Assembly: GCA_947396885.1 (NCBI GenBank) | Contig: OX377204.1 | Location: 54,547,139-54,611,138 of the forward strand | DNA from: Heligmosomoides polygyrus polygyrus | Lineage: Eukaryota > Nematoda > Chromadorea > Rhabditida > Heligmosomidae | Length of the DNA: 64,000 nt | Reading direction: 5' to 3' | Program-made: the position numbers and the translations under genes | Part shown: positions 45,101 through 55,640 of the stretch, one piece after another | Position numbering within the stretch: the stretch's first letter is position 1 | Layout: every line of letters starts with the position of its first letter | Notes under the pieces: model-generated | Seen by the model: the letters and a program-made list of their open reading frames with translations, nothing else | Database searches by the model: none | What the model was told of the DNA's origin: nothing

Positions 45101-48100
45101 CAGTGTTCGCCACATTTTGTTGGAAGTCCATTTTCATAAGTATCCGTGAAATCCACGTAGGACGAGAAAATGGAAGGCGCGCGAATCTTACGGCAAACTT
45201 GAAGCCTTTAAAATGACCGCACCGTCGGAAACGTTGCATCCGTATCCTCTGAGCATTGTCACGACGCTGTTGAACGATTCCTCGCCGCAGACCTGCTCCA
45301 ACTCCGCCTTCATGCAGCTGAAACACAGGCATTGAAACGTGAACCCTTCCTAGCAATTCGTTCGCCGATGTCCATGCTCGTGATTGTTTGATCATCGCGC
45401 ACGTGAGAGAAACGACTTGGTCGTATCCGTTCGTTGAATCGTCTTGCCGACGGCCGTTATTACAAAGCCGTTCGTTATTCCAACTTTCGAGCAACCGGTT
45501 CTGTACCTGCGCCCATTTAGTAATTATCCGACCCAGTTTCTAGAACGAAACGGAAAGCAATTGAATACAATTGCTGCTTCAGCGTCCAGATACCCAAAAG
45601 AAAAAGCTCGGGTCAGCTCAAACATTTCTCATTCCCATCCTTGTAGAACGAACAAGCGCAGAAGAATAAGCATTTCGATTTCGATAAGCACTGTAATGAA
45701 GTTGCGGCGAAGGCCACAGGCAGGGTATGCAATCTTTTCAGATGCTTAACTACTAAAGACGAACATATCTTCCTCAAAGCCTACAAAATTTACATCTGCC
45801 CTGTTCTCGAGTATGGCACTCCTGTTTTTAGTCCAAATAAAATCAAAAATATCAAAGCTTTGGAACGAGTCCAGAACAGCTTCACTAGAAAGCTTTTCTT
45901 CAGGTCACGGCATATAAGCTACCGCTCTGATCCGAACCATGATGTGCGGAATCTGCAGCTAGGTTTGGAACCTCTATCCACACGGCGAAAGAAGTTCGAT
46001 CTTATTATGGTTTACAAAGCGCTGCACGGTCTTGTTCATCTGAGTGGAAGTAGATTTTTCGTGACGTGTGATTCCGTAACGAAGGGTGCTGTTGTAAAGC
46101 TACGGGTTCCTCGCGCACGGAGTTCAGCCCGCTCCAACTACTTTGTCGGTAGAGCCGGCTCGGAATACGTCAAGTTAAGTAAGCGCTTTGCCATACTTGC
46201 AAGCGTTGCGACTTTTAAAAGGATTTTAGAGAAATACCTCTAGTTTTCCAGTAAATCTCAGGTACTAATTCTTGTTCTCCCTCTGCTTTCCGCAGCGGTT
46301 TTCGTTAATCCTCTCTTATCGCTTTTCGCAGAGCTGTGTTACTTACCTTTCTAAGTTTACTATTTTCGCTACTTGATGATACATTCCTTTGTTCTGTTCG
46401 TTATCTAATTAATTTCTTTCTCGGTGCGATGGCGAGCGTGCTCACGTTGATCGCTTTACATGTGCTTGTACCACATGCATCAATGAAATGAAATGAAAGA
46501 AGGTAACTCTACAGATACAGGATGAAGATTAGGAGCAATGTCCGGTTTTCTTGACTCCTTTGGGTAATCGCCACGTTTTTCATCTAAGCGAGAGACGTCA
46601 TCAATAGTTTGTCTGAGTGTTTGTCTTCCCCAGCGACCTAGGGGACGTACACAAAAGTCGTGAGTTTTAATTACACCTTCCAGAAGACTCTATCACCAAT
46701 TAGCAGACAATAGCATGGGAGACATGAATTCCACGGGCGATAACCGAACCTATGATAAACCGATCAGAGACATTCTGGGCACTGCACCATAGCTTATTAA
46801 AGATCTTCTTGCTTGTTCAAAAATTAATAAGGGCAACAGTTTTCTCCCAATGTGAGTGCAGTCACGCTCAACCTCAAGTCGAAGATATTGTGGAAAAACG
46901 TCCAACATTGTATTGGGATTGGGAAGTGGGAAGTGTAGAGATTTGAACACTTGCTTGGCACGTATCTATAGAAAGACGTTCTACACTACGATTTAACCGC
47001 CTCCTTAATTCTAGGTAATGCCTCACGTCCCTTCCACTGCAAAGTTGGCACAGCTCCAAGCAGAGTTTGGGAAGCGAGGAGTAAGGAGAGGAGTATCTTC
47101 TAGAACAACGGCGGTCGGCTCAGAGCGTTAGTGCAGTGAGCGAGGCTGCAAAATGGATAACCGACACCATGAACTCCAAGTGCTTTGAAACACATTGGCA
47201 TCCTCATCATATGCTCACCATGTTAAGCTTCAACAAAGAGGCTAAAATTACGCACGCAAGCCACACTTCGGCGACGCAATCTGCCGTGCTCAACCATAAG
47301 GAACGGTTCAAAGTAGCTGGATAGCTGGAGAGTTATAAGTGACTAGAAGAAGCAAGGGAGCAAAGGAATCAAGCACGGTGTTAGTCCATTCCTTCTGTGG
47401 TGTGCGGTTGTGGATGCAATTTACGTCACTAAATTGAGTTGTAAATAGGAAAAGAAAAGAGGCACTTCACCTCAAGAACTGTTCGTGCCCCACACACTGG
47501 TCCTCAGAGGGGTCCAGTGTTCCGTTGAGGAAGACGATGCAGTCCTAAACGAGAACATGGCGCTCTCTGGCAACGTATGAGATGCATAATGTAGTTACCT
47601 CTCTTTCAGTGAGTTTCCTTTGAATGCAACTGTAGTCCACGTCGAAGTCGCGCATCTTCAACAGCTGGCATGTTGCTGCGAGCTGCTTCCCGAGAAAAGC
47701 GAGCAGCTGAACAACTTTACATGGTTTCTACACCTTCCTTGCAGCTGGCCAAATCCTGGCTGGAGAAATTCGGCTGGTATTTCTAGCATGCGGCGCGCTA
47801 GCAACACTGAGGTACGCGAGTTGTTGCCCTCCCTCTTCGTTACCGAGGCATAAATGGAACAATGAAATTCTGCATTGAAGTCGAGGAAGAACAATGGGCT
47901 CTATAGTGAACAAGTAACCACATTCTCGTCACTCTCATATAATATGCAAAGAATTGGAGAGATTCGACTGATTTCCTTTCTCAACACCATGCTTTTGTGA
48001 TCGTGATAGCAAATGTGTTATGCTATGTGAGGAAGCTAAACACAAGCATACCGGGTGTTGGCAAAGCTTGTCCAAGCCGTTCATGCACTTTCTTGCATCT

Positions 48101-48565
48101 CTCAGTTCGTCACAGAGCGATACCACTGCCTCCAGTGAGACGTTGAAAAGCGGAAAGCGAACGGAATCAGAGCCAGGAGAGTCTCGGGAGAGCTCGGAGA
48201 GGGAGCTGGAATCGAGGAGTGTTGCGCGTGAATGCCTGCTGCGATCGACTGAGCAGTGCAGCTTACTTCATGAGGTTCCTGTGGCAGCCGGTGATGGCGA
48301 AAAAGTCGCGACGAGGAATGCAGTATGGCGGATGAGCGGTGGTCGTTAAGAGCGACTCCGTCGTCTCGGCGTCCTCATCCTCAGACGACGTGCTGTCTTC
48401 TCTGTCCCCTACTGCGAGTTGCTGAGGAGGTAGCCCCTCTGCTAACGCTTTGTTAGGGGACACAGTTGCGGGGTCTAACGCTGCTGTTGAAGTGATTGCT
48501 GCCTTGGTGGAGGGCAGTTCGGAGCTCGCGAGTTCTGCAATTCGAATTTCTTTCACACCCTTAAA
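42182..48565 (-). CDS. Gene B: two-domain cysteine-rich T20D4.11-like (DUF19) protein, partial
   Basis: Exons with AG/GT borders (minus strand): 48565-48267, 48205-48052, 47706-47599, 47544-47471, 45317-45192, 44091-43591, 43465-43394, 42700-42581, 42337-42182. Reading phase agrees at every junction except 45192 to 44091, where an exon is missing or two genes meet. Domain 1 (exons 1-5): FFAITGCHRNLM, FPLFNVSLEAVVSLCDEL, FLGKQLAATC, DYSCIQRKL, CMKAELEQVCGEES. Exon 6 is a 167-codon linker with acidic runs (DVDDDDDGEESSS) ending FNYTLSSNC, with N-glycosylation sequons. Domain 2: ARVCTAPLMRTWSALRATWP, FPVYKYSRVELLELCDSY, CADVDHIRVCIMDEL, YICSPQNIQRFMTHYDCIM, SCRSHIMG. The repeated FPxY...L..LC and YxC...CRSHI pattern fits this nematode family of secreted proteins, whose biochemical role is unknown. 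The N-terminal signal exon and the 3' end were not found. Confidence 0.75.
43591..44091 (-). CDS. Gene B linker exon (167 codons)
   Basis: Acceptor TTATTACAG before CTGCCTG at 44091; donor CAG/GTGAAT at 43591. The exon is phase 0 at both ends. It begins with Ala/Thr-rich sequence (IVAASTVAARNATTTLGTTV), passes through Ser/Thr/Pro and Asp/Glu-rich runs with many possible O-glycosylation sites, and ends with the first cysteine of domain 2 (NYTLSSNCTRGMRNQ). A comparable Ser/Thr/Glu-rich exon (48565-48267, with EDSTSSEDEDAETTESLLTT) precedes domain 1. Each domain is therefore introduced by its own disordered acidic spacer. Confidence 0.75.
45665..46500 (+). pseudogene. 5'-truncated LINE tail inside a gene B intron
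   Basis: The plus strand carries only the C-terminal part of a CR1-like RT: FDKHCNEVAAKATGR, LTTKDEH, CPVLEYGTPVFSPNK, ERVQNSFTRKLFFR, then VYKALHG and NYFVGRAGSEYVKLSK, and a stop at 46243. About 250 bases of 3' UTR end in ATGAAATGAAATGAAAG, a short tandem tail. The reading frame is continuous from about 45670 to the stop, so the insertion is relatively young. It is inserted antisense to gene B, within the intron between 47471 and 45317. Confidence 0.85.
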
Positions 48566-50819
48566 CTGCCAAAATTTATAGCAAAAAACAATTTGTGGAC
48601 TCCACTATTCCTTTTCTGGCCGTTCTTTTTGGTCGTAGCATCATAGCGGTATAGTGCTATATACAAGGGAGCTGACCAACAAATCGCTAACAGGAGTTGA
48701 AAGTGAACCCCACCGAACACTGACTAAGGGCTGGAATTGGTCCTAATTATTTAGCATGGAGCCCTCGACATTTCTACCGAGAACGCGTGGCTCTGAAAGT
48801 CGTTTACAACACCATCACCGCTTCGCGACATCTGCGCTGATTTCTTCGCTCGAGTGGCTCAGTTCAGATTGTGCGCCTACCTTCTTCAAGAGAAACGTTC
48901 GAGTTGATTGCAGTTGAGCTCTCGTCCGTCACTATATCTGAAGGCGAATTTTCGCAACTTCTGCCAAACACTACCTATTCCGGTTTTATGTTTCTTCGTA
49001 CCTGTGCTGCTGTTTTGAGCATCTTCGTGGAAAGCGATCTCTGGCATCTTTGGGTAATCTGAAAGGTGCAGTGTTGCGGGGCAACGTGAATGCGAATGCC
49101 CGTCAACGACCGCATGTACCTTCTGTTCCCCGGACCGGCTTGGAAGTGATCGTGTTCGGTTCCGTTTCCTGCGCTGTTTTGAAGTAGTCTAGAATATATG
49201 TCAAAACGATGTGATGAAAGCTATACCTAGAACTGGGAACGCAGTACTGCAATCGTTAACAGTGTTATCGCGAGCAGGATCTTTCACCTTTATATAGAAC
49301 TCACTGCGCTCGCATGAAGTTTACTGAGAGCTTCAGCACTCTTTCAGTGCATGAAGGTTTGAAGAGCCGGAAGCCGTTCCGCTTACGAGAGAAAGGTTTA
49401 AAGCGTATGTCTGCGCGAGGAAAGCGACCACAGTAGGAATCTGCATATTTCCGCTAGCAAAGAAGTGTGTTTCTTTTTTGCCCTCCAAACGAGAAGGAGG
49501 TCCTCAGAGTTTCGCAAGTAACTGCGGCGCTGGCTCGGTGCCCTCAAGCGCTGTGGCGAAATGTTTCTTCCATTGGCACGCCGCCGCCCCAGTTGTTCGC
49601 GCAGCATGGGGACTGTGGAGTGGTTTCATGCGGAGCTCTTTTCCTTGAATAAGAGGAGGTAAGAGCGCGGCTTACCAAGAGAATTAGCGAAGTGTTTCAC
49701 CACATCGCTAGATGGTAAGCCTCGCTGTCAGGAATTTCGGCAGTATTTTCACCGTTAGATTGCTGTAAGTCATTGATGAATCTGGCCCTTGGGGTTCTTA
49801 GTTACATGAAGCGATATGATTTCCATATCGTTGCGCACGACGTTCCTTTTATTTGCTGAAAAAGAGCAACATCCTGAAGACATCTCGGTAGCTGAAAACG
49901 TCAGAGCAGTTGTATTATAACAATAGTGAAGGTCCCGCCCCTGGTGCATCAACTGTTTTGCCTTTCTTGAGTGGAAGAGCTAGTGGCATATGCTTGTGTC
50001 AAGGGTGGAGATGCGACACATCCTCGTCATCTCTGAAAATCCGAGCAGAATGGTTTTCCCCGAGGTACTGGTCCACGAAAATAGGGAAACCAGCCTTATG
50101 CAAGCGCAAGCAACAAAAGCGCTGACTATCGCTGACCTCTTCTGTACAGGTCGTTGAGCAGCTTTGAAGAGTTGGCCTGTTGCAGGATGATCTGGTCCTC
50201 AACACTGCCTGAAAAGAGCAGTTTGCACGATTGCTGGTGACGAACGTGTAAGAGATGAGGTTCATGGTTGAGGTTTAGCACTTCCACAGCAAATTAACGC
50301 TGCAAAACTGCGCGCAACGGGTCGAGTTCGAGTCTGCAAAACATTTCATCCATCATGAGGATGTTGGCATGATCTGCAGTGCAGAGCGCAGCTTAAGGAC
50401 GATGACAGAAGTTCGGCCAATGCCTTCTCCCCACGAAAGCATGATGCACATTTACGGAAGAAGTTAGCAAGATAGGCGCCTCTCACGAAGCATCTATGCA
50501 GCTGCGGCCATATACGATTTAAACTGAATTCATCATTTCCACTCAGTTGAGCCGATATTTATTTATTTATTTAACCACATGTTAACGGAAAGTGCACAGA
50601 AGTAGAACCGCTCACCTTTTAGACAACCGAGTTCCTCCAACGATCGCCGCAAAAGAGCTAATGCCATCTCGCCACACTCGGCTTTTAACTCAGTTTCGAC
50701 GCAATCCGAGAATTCGCTTACACCTCGACATTTTCCTTAAAACAGCAGAAACTACAAGATTAAGAATCTGTGAATATTAGAGTGAGGAAACCGAAGCTGG
50801 AAGCTTACATTGCTAAAGT
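48566..50819 (-). other. Interval between genes A and B with eroded exon-like traces
   Basis: A splice-bounded stretch at about 50213-50135 reads AVLRTRSSCNRPTLQSCSTT. A further one near 50400-50310 reads LCTADHANILMMDEMF, strikingly like the gene B exon LCADVDHIRVCIMDEL, but lacks a usable donor and hits a stop soon after. These look like remains of another domain copy. A (TTTA)n tract lies at 50559-50575. No signal-peptide exon for gene B was found here. Confidence 0.4.
50036..50095 (+). repeat. Second copy of the 8.6-kb dispersed block
   Basis: AAAATCCGAGCAGAATGG, then CTGGTCCACG, matching 8573-8625 in the same orientation with divergence. Confidence 0.5.
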
Positions 50820-50908
50820 TTATATAGTGACCGCAAAACTGTAAATGCAGAGAAGGGCAAGGATGGAGAAAGGCATTAAATAACCCTTGCTGGAATTTCC
50901 ACGGGAGG
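50820..50908 (-). CDS. Gene A candidate terminal exon, hydrophobic tail
   Basis: Acceptor CCTCCACAG at 50909-50917, then 2 bases completing a split codon, 28 codons and TAA. It begins SRGNSSKGYL and continues with 18 mostly hydrophobic residues directly before the stop. The single-base phase left by the exon ending at 51425 matches. It could equally follow an extra exon at 51213 with the same phase. It would provide a GPI-attachment signal or C-terminal membrane segment. Confidence 0.5.
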
Positions 50909-52920
50909 CTGTGGAGGCAATTTGAATTTGTACATGTTTGGACTACACAATGACTTCGATGGTCATCCGATGAGCCATTAAGCATTTTATCTTTCCCAGA
51001 CAAGTTTAGTACCAGAGTACCAGTGACAGAGGAATGGAAAGCTTGGAGGGAAACCCGAGCCAAGAAACTGAATTCGGTCGCACGCGGCAGCCTGTGCCTT
51101 TTCCAAATCCATAGGTGTACCGCAGTTTTTGAGCAGTTTGTTCTTAGGAGGAGTTGAAGAAAACATGTCTTCTTTTCCCTGGTCGCCACAATCAGCAGAC
51201 CAGAGGCGACCATCTTGAACGTATTTTCACTGGCCCCTACCGACCTGTTCACCGGAAATGAGAGGAGACTCTTCAAATAAGGCTGGTTCGATTTCTGTTA
51301 GAGTTTGTCATAAGCGTGTTGAGGCCACTGGAAAGTAGGCGCTCTCCAAACGCTAGACCGCTCAACCGAGCATGATAGATTGATTTTGTAATGATCTAGG
51401 ATGCAGGTAGAAGCCATGTCTCACCTGAGCTCTGGATGGGATTGGGCACTCCAAGAATGTGGCTCCTGCAGCGCTGCAATTTCGACAGCGCACCGGAGAT
51501 GCAGGAGTAGTTGTCTGAAACGACGTTGTACGGTGCTGGTCAGTGGCTTCATCTCACCCACAGTTCGAAGCAACGCTCCAGGTGCAGGCACGTGCTGATG
51601 TAAAAGCCACGAAGAATGATACTCATGGATTCTAGGAATTGTGGCTACAGCTGCATTCGATCCACGCTTTGGGCAGCGCTACTCAGCAAGCTCGAAATTC
51701 CTTTCACTCAGCGATATGGTGGGCTATGCTAATGTGCAAAGCAAGGGCTAGACCTTCCACTACTTCTCTAGGAATTTATAGTTTCTGAAGATATCAGTTT
51801 ATTGTGTAAACTGTTGTAATGCATTTACCCGCTGTAAAACAAAGTCTAGTAAAGGCCTGTCAGCTGCGAAAATATGCCTTAGAGCTAAGCTCAAAGGGAA
51901 CAACAAATACTCGTAGAGACCTATACCGGGTGAGTCTCTTTTTAACTAAGAAACCTACAGTAATTGCTGCAGAAGTAACAGTTTTGAAGTGAAGAAGAGC
52001 GTTGCTACGGTCGGAATTCGGGCTACATCATTAACTTTGTAAAGAATTAGACAGCCCCAATGGTGTGAAGGAGAAGACAGCTTTCGGGTTCAAGACTCTA
52101 CTAGAGCAACACTACTCTCAACTGGTCCAATAGCAACAATGAAAAGTCCGATACTACCGGTACCGCTCTCACCTAGGTAGGCTGGCCCGAACTCTCCGCA
52201 GAAGAACTTCAAGTGGCTGTCAACGAACAGCTTAAGAGGATTGTTTGGGCAGCTGAAATGCAGGGAATGAAGCAATAGGAGTGACACCGAAAGCGCGAAG
52301 CGCACGACTTGCTCACTTTAGCTCGGCTGAGTCCTTCGCACAGCTATCCATGGAGGAAATGTAGGAGGCACACAGTCGATGAATCGCCTTTTTCGAATAG
52401 AAGGGAACCTGAATGAGTTCTTTGCATCCCTTTAGAGCAAGCGAATGAAACGTCGAAATGTACCGGGAAAAGCAGATCTCTAGAGTTGGTCTCGCTCTCT
52501 CGGATCGCCTCCCACACATCGAGAAGAGGACGGAGGCATCGAGCAGTTACAGCCGTGTCGTCAACGCAATCCGTAGCTGCAAAATCAGATGCTACCAACT
52601 CAGAGCATAAAATAAGAGATCTACAAGGAAAAATAAGAGAAGCAATATTGCATAGGAAATCAAAAGTACGCCAAATTCGCTTTTGTTTTGAAACACAGCT
52701 ACAAGAATAGGCAGCCTTCCTATAATGCACCATCCCACACAGCAGGACTGCTTTTTAAACGAATTTATAGAACAGAGACTTAAACGACACGCTAAAAATT
52801 AACGACGCGACAACTGTGGAGGCCGACGAAATGTCACTCAATCAAAGAATGTATGGAGTGCCTGCACTTACTTTCAGCCGTGGCCTGACTCAGAATAACC
52901 AGTATCCAAACAGCTCTCAT
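50820..52920 (-). CDS. Gene A: secreted single-domain T20D4.11-like (DUF19) protein
   Basis: Six exons on the minus strand: 52920-52872, 52576-52464, 52408-52317, 52252-52173, 51514-51425 and a candidate last exon 50908-50820. All have AG/GT borders and the codon phases agree at every junction. Exon 1 is a signal peptide (MRAVWILVILSQATAE). The mature part reads TDCVDDTAVTARCLRPLLDV, DLLFP, VPFYSKKAIHRLCASYISSM, then CAKDSAEL, CPNNPLKLFVDSHLKFFCGE and NYSCISGALSKLQRCRSHIL. This parallels domain 2 of gene B exon for exon. The candidate last exon encodes a hydrophobic tail (KGYLMPFSILALLCIYSFAV) ending at a stop, as in GPI-anchored or membrane-tethered proteins. An additional exon may start at 51213 (GRLWSADCGDQGKEDMFSST, later CGTPMDLEKAQAAACDRIQF), also in phase. 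Function unknown. Confidence 0.78.
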
Positions 52921-53191
52921 AATGAGATCGCCGAAAACGCAGCCTGGTAGCTGATTTACCAGCGACGAACCCGAGCTCGTTGTCACGCCCATCGCCGGCG
53001 CTACGATTGCGGACGGGATGTCGCGAGTTTGCAACGAATAATCTCCAACTTTGGCCATTAAAGACTACAACCGATGACTTCCGTTTAAGACCGTCGCTCC
53101 GGCTCTCGCTCAACGAGGAGATGCGTTCTTCATCAGCGAAGGTAAGGGATCTTAGGAAGCCCTAGCCTTTGGCAGTGAATCCTGCGAATGG

Positions 53192-53560
53192 ATGCTATTT
53201 ATTTATTTATTTATTTGTTTATTTATTGCACTCAAAGGTGCGCATAACCTTTAACACATAATCATGCAATTAAGACAATAACTAAACAACTTTCTAGAAA
53301 CATAGCTGATAAAAAACAACGAAAAATGAAAAGAATTCGCAAACAACTTGAATTGTAAAGGCGAAATACTGAAACGTATTTAGAATACCTCCTTCAAAGC
53401 AGGAAATCCTCTTGCCCTTTTTCCTTGCAGTGCCCTCATTTTGAACTTGAACTTGAAAACTGGGAGATTTATGGTGCAATGAGTAGCAATGTGGAGCCAT
53501 CCGCGTCCATGCACAGGTAGCTTTACTAATGGTAAGAAATAACCTGCATCAGTCTGCTAC
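53192..53560 (-). mobile_element. LINE 3'-end fragment with (AAAT)n tail
   Basis: TTTA repeats with one TTTG unit (53192-53227) precede, on the minus strand reading, CACCTTTGAGTGCAATAAAT. This is the same 3' terminus as at 1771. Upstream sequence contains a basic open stretch (FKFKFKMRALQGKRARG-like) that may be RT tail, but the frame is not secure. The interval 53561-54251 holds nothing else recognised. Confidence 0.45.
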
Positions 53561-54251
53561 AATGCCTTAATACACACGGAAATCACAAAATTCGCTGTGT
53601 GAAAACAAATTGGTGGCAGCGTAATTACGTAAAACAAAAGAATAGCACACAGAAATTAGGATGAATTGGTTTTCTAAAACACAGCCCAGCTATAGCATGG
53701 TTATTTATATAAAACCACTCTCGAGCAACATTCCTGGCTGGTCAACACCTAAGCGTCAGGTTGTAGCCTTCCGTACTTAGCCGAGGCAACGCTTCTTTCA
53801 GTGACAGCCTATGTCGCTTCTATAGCCGCAGCTGGTTGACGATAAAAACCGAAACATCCTGTGGAAAGGCAAACATTTTCGAAATATTTTTGATCAAGTC
53901 TAAGCTTTCCTGCCAACCAGCTACTCATCGCCCTTAATAACCCAGGCTAAGGTCTCAAAATGTTGTGATAAGAGGAATCGCCCAGGGTTAAGAAAATGGC
54001 ATAGCATCGCTTCGGGGATAAACGTTCACTTTGCACAAGTGTTTGAAGATGTAGCTTCTATGAGAGCAACGCAAGAAAAAAGGAATAACATTATCTAGAA
54101 CAATAACATTGGGAAGGTTATAAAACAATAACAGTAACACGATGAATTTAGCGCGAGACAGCCAGCCACACTCATCCCCGTACAGCCAACCAACATCACA
54201 CGAACCTCACCACATGGCAAAATCTGAAATAGGAATGGTGAAACTCCAACC

Positions 54252-55396
54252 CTAAGTGTTTCCTAACAGCTGCAAAAGGTCATTTCTCTTCAGTTCTTTT
54301 CTGAATGCAGAGCCATTTTCAGCTTCAAACACTGTCAATGGTAGCAGCTGCATCCACCTGGCACAACGGTTAAATAGGTTGTTAAACATCAGTGAATATT
54401 TTTTCCTGCCGATTCTACGATAATGAACGTTAAACCTACCATTACGCATGCTTGATGGCACAAATACCCAATACTTACTTGCCAATAATTTTGATTCATT
54501 TCGAAGAACTCGGAGGCAAAATGTCAAGTCAGAAGCAATGCGTCTCTCCTGCAATGTCTTTAAACCAAACATATTCAACCTATCGGTATAATTAGGCATT
54601 TCGGTTCCACTTCGAGAGCGCTTAACCCTAAACCAGAGTAGACGGGTGAAAACCTGCTGCACTCTTTCTAATTTTCGAATATCCTTCTTCAAGTGGGGAC
54701 TCCAAACTGGAGAGCAGTATTCAAGTTGAGGCAGCACGTGAGACTTATAAAGTCTCAGCAATATTGCCTCATCAGAACATTTTATATTGCGGAATAAGCA
54801 AAACAGAGTGCTGTAGGCCTTACGAACTACTCCATCAATGTGCGTCGAAAACTTCAGATCAGTGTCAAATATTACGCCAAGGTCTTTTGTGTAATGGCAG
54901 GCTTTAAGCCGCTTTCCGTCAATGGCATATAAGGGCACGTCGTCATCTCCAATATGCATAACAGCACACTTATCCGTGTTAAGAGGAATACCCGAACAAT
55001 TGGCCCAGAGATGCATCCGTTCAATGGAGCTTTGAAGCGCCAAACGTACTTCGGTTTTGTTTTTATTATCATACATACCATATAGTTTGACGTCATCAGC
55101 ATAGAGCTGCATTTTAATCTCAGCAGGAGTTCTTAGGAATTGAGGAATATCAATGGTGTAAATCATGAATAACCAAGGAGACAAAACACCTCCCTGAGGG
55201 ACACCGCTTTCACAAGCATACCTCCCGGAGAAGCTTTGTTTTACCCTAACCGTCATACCTCTATTTGATAAATACGATCTTAGCCAGTTTAGCACTTTAC
55301 CTCGAATCCCATGCCTTTCCAACTTATCAAGCAGCATTTTATGACATACCCTGTCGAACGCTTTAGATAAATCGAGATATACCACATCAACTAATT
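54252..55396 (-). pseudogene. 5'-truncated CR1-like LINE, open RT C-terminal half
   Basis: The frame is open from about 55396 to the stop at 54252 (about 380 codons). It starts in the RT at GKLVDVVYLDLSKAFDRV and continues ESGVPQGGVLSPWLF, LYADDVKLYGMYD (intact YADD), NTDKCAVMHIG, KDLGVIFD, LRLYKSHVLPQLEYCSPVWSP and VQQVFTRLLWFR. It ends with a charged tail (AFRKELKRNDLLQLLGN). The endonuclease and fingers of the RT are missing, typical of aborted reverse transcription. With no internal stop the insertion is probably young, but it cannot make a functional enzyme. It is closely related in pattern to the 2902-6374 element, not identical. Confidence 0.85.
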
Positions 55397-55454
55397 TTCC
55401 ATAGAGACAATGGCGACATTAGTCAATTCCTGTTTGAGATTCTACTTCACAGAA

Positions 55455-55640
55455 TATCGTGGAGGCAATTTCAACGTGTATTTGGTCTACGCAGCGCCCT
55501 GCAAGCCTAGCTGATGAGCAAGACACTATTTTGTCCTTTCCAGACTTCTCTGGTTTCAATTCGCGTCAATACCCCGGAAAGGTGGACAGCTTGGCTAGGA
55601 TGGACAACCAACCAGATTCCATTTTCAGCCTGACAGCAAT
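55455..55640 (-). pseudogene. Fragment paralogous to gene A 3' region
   Basis: The minus strand reads SGKDKIVSCSSARLAGRC and then VDQIHVEIAS in one frame. The gene A flank at about 50900-51010 reads SGKDKMLNGSSDDHRSHC, VVQTCTNSNC. The nucleotide match is clearest over GGAGGCAATTTxAAxxTGTA. This points to a duplicated, decayed copy of the gene A 3' part lying upstream of gene A. Whether this stretch is itself exonic in gene A is unknown. Confidence 0.4.
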
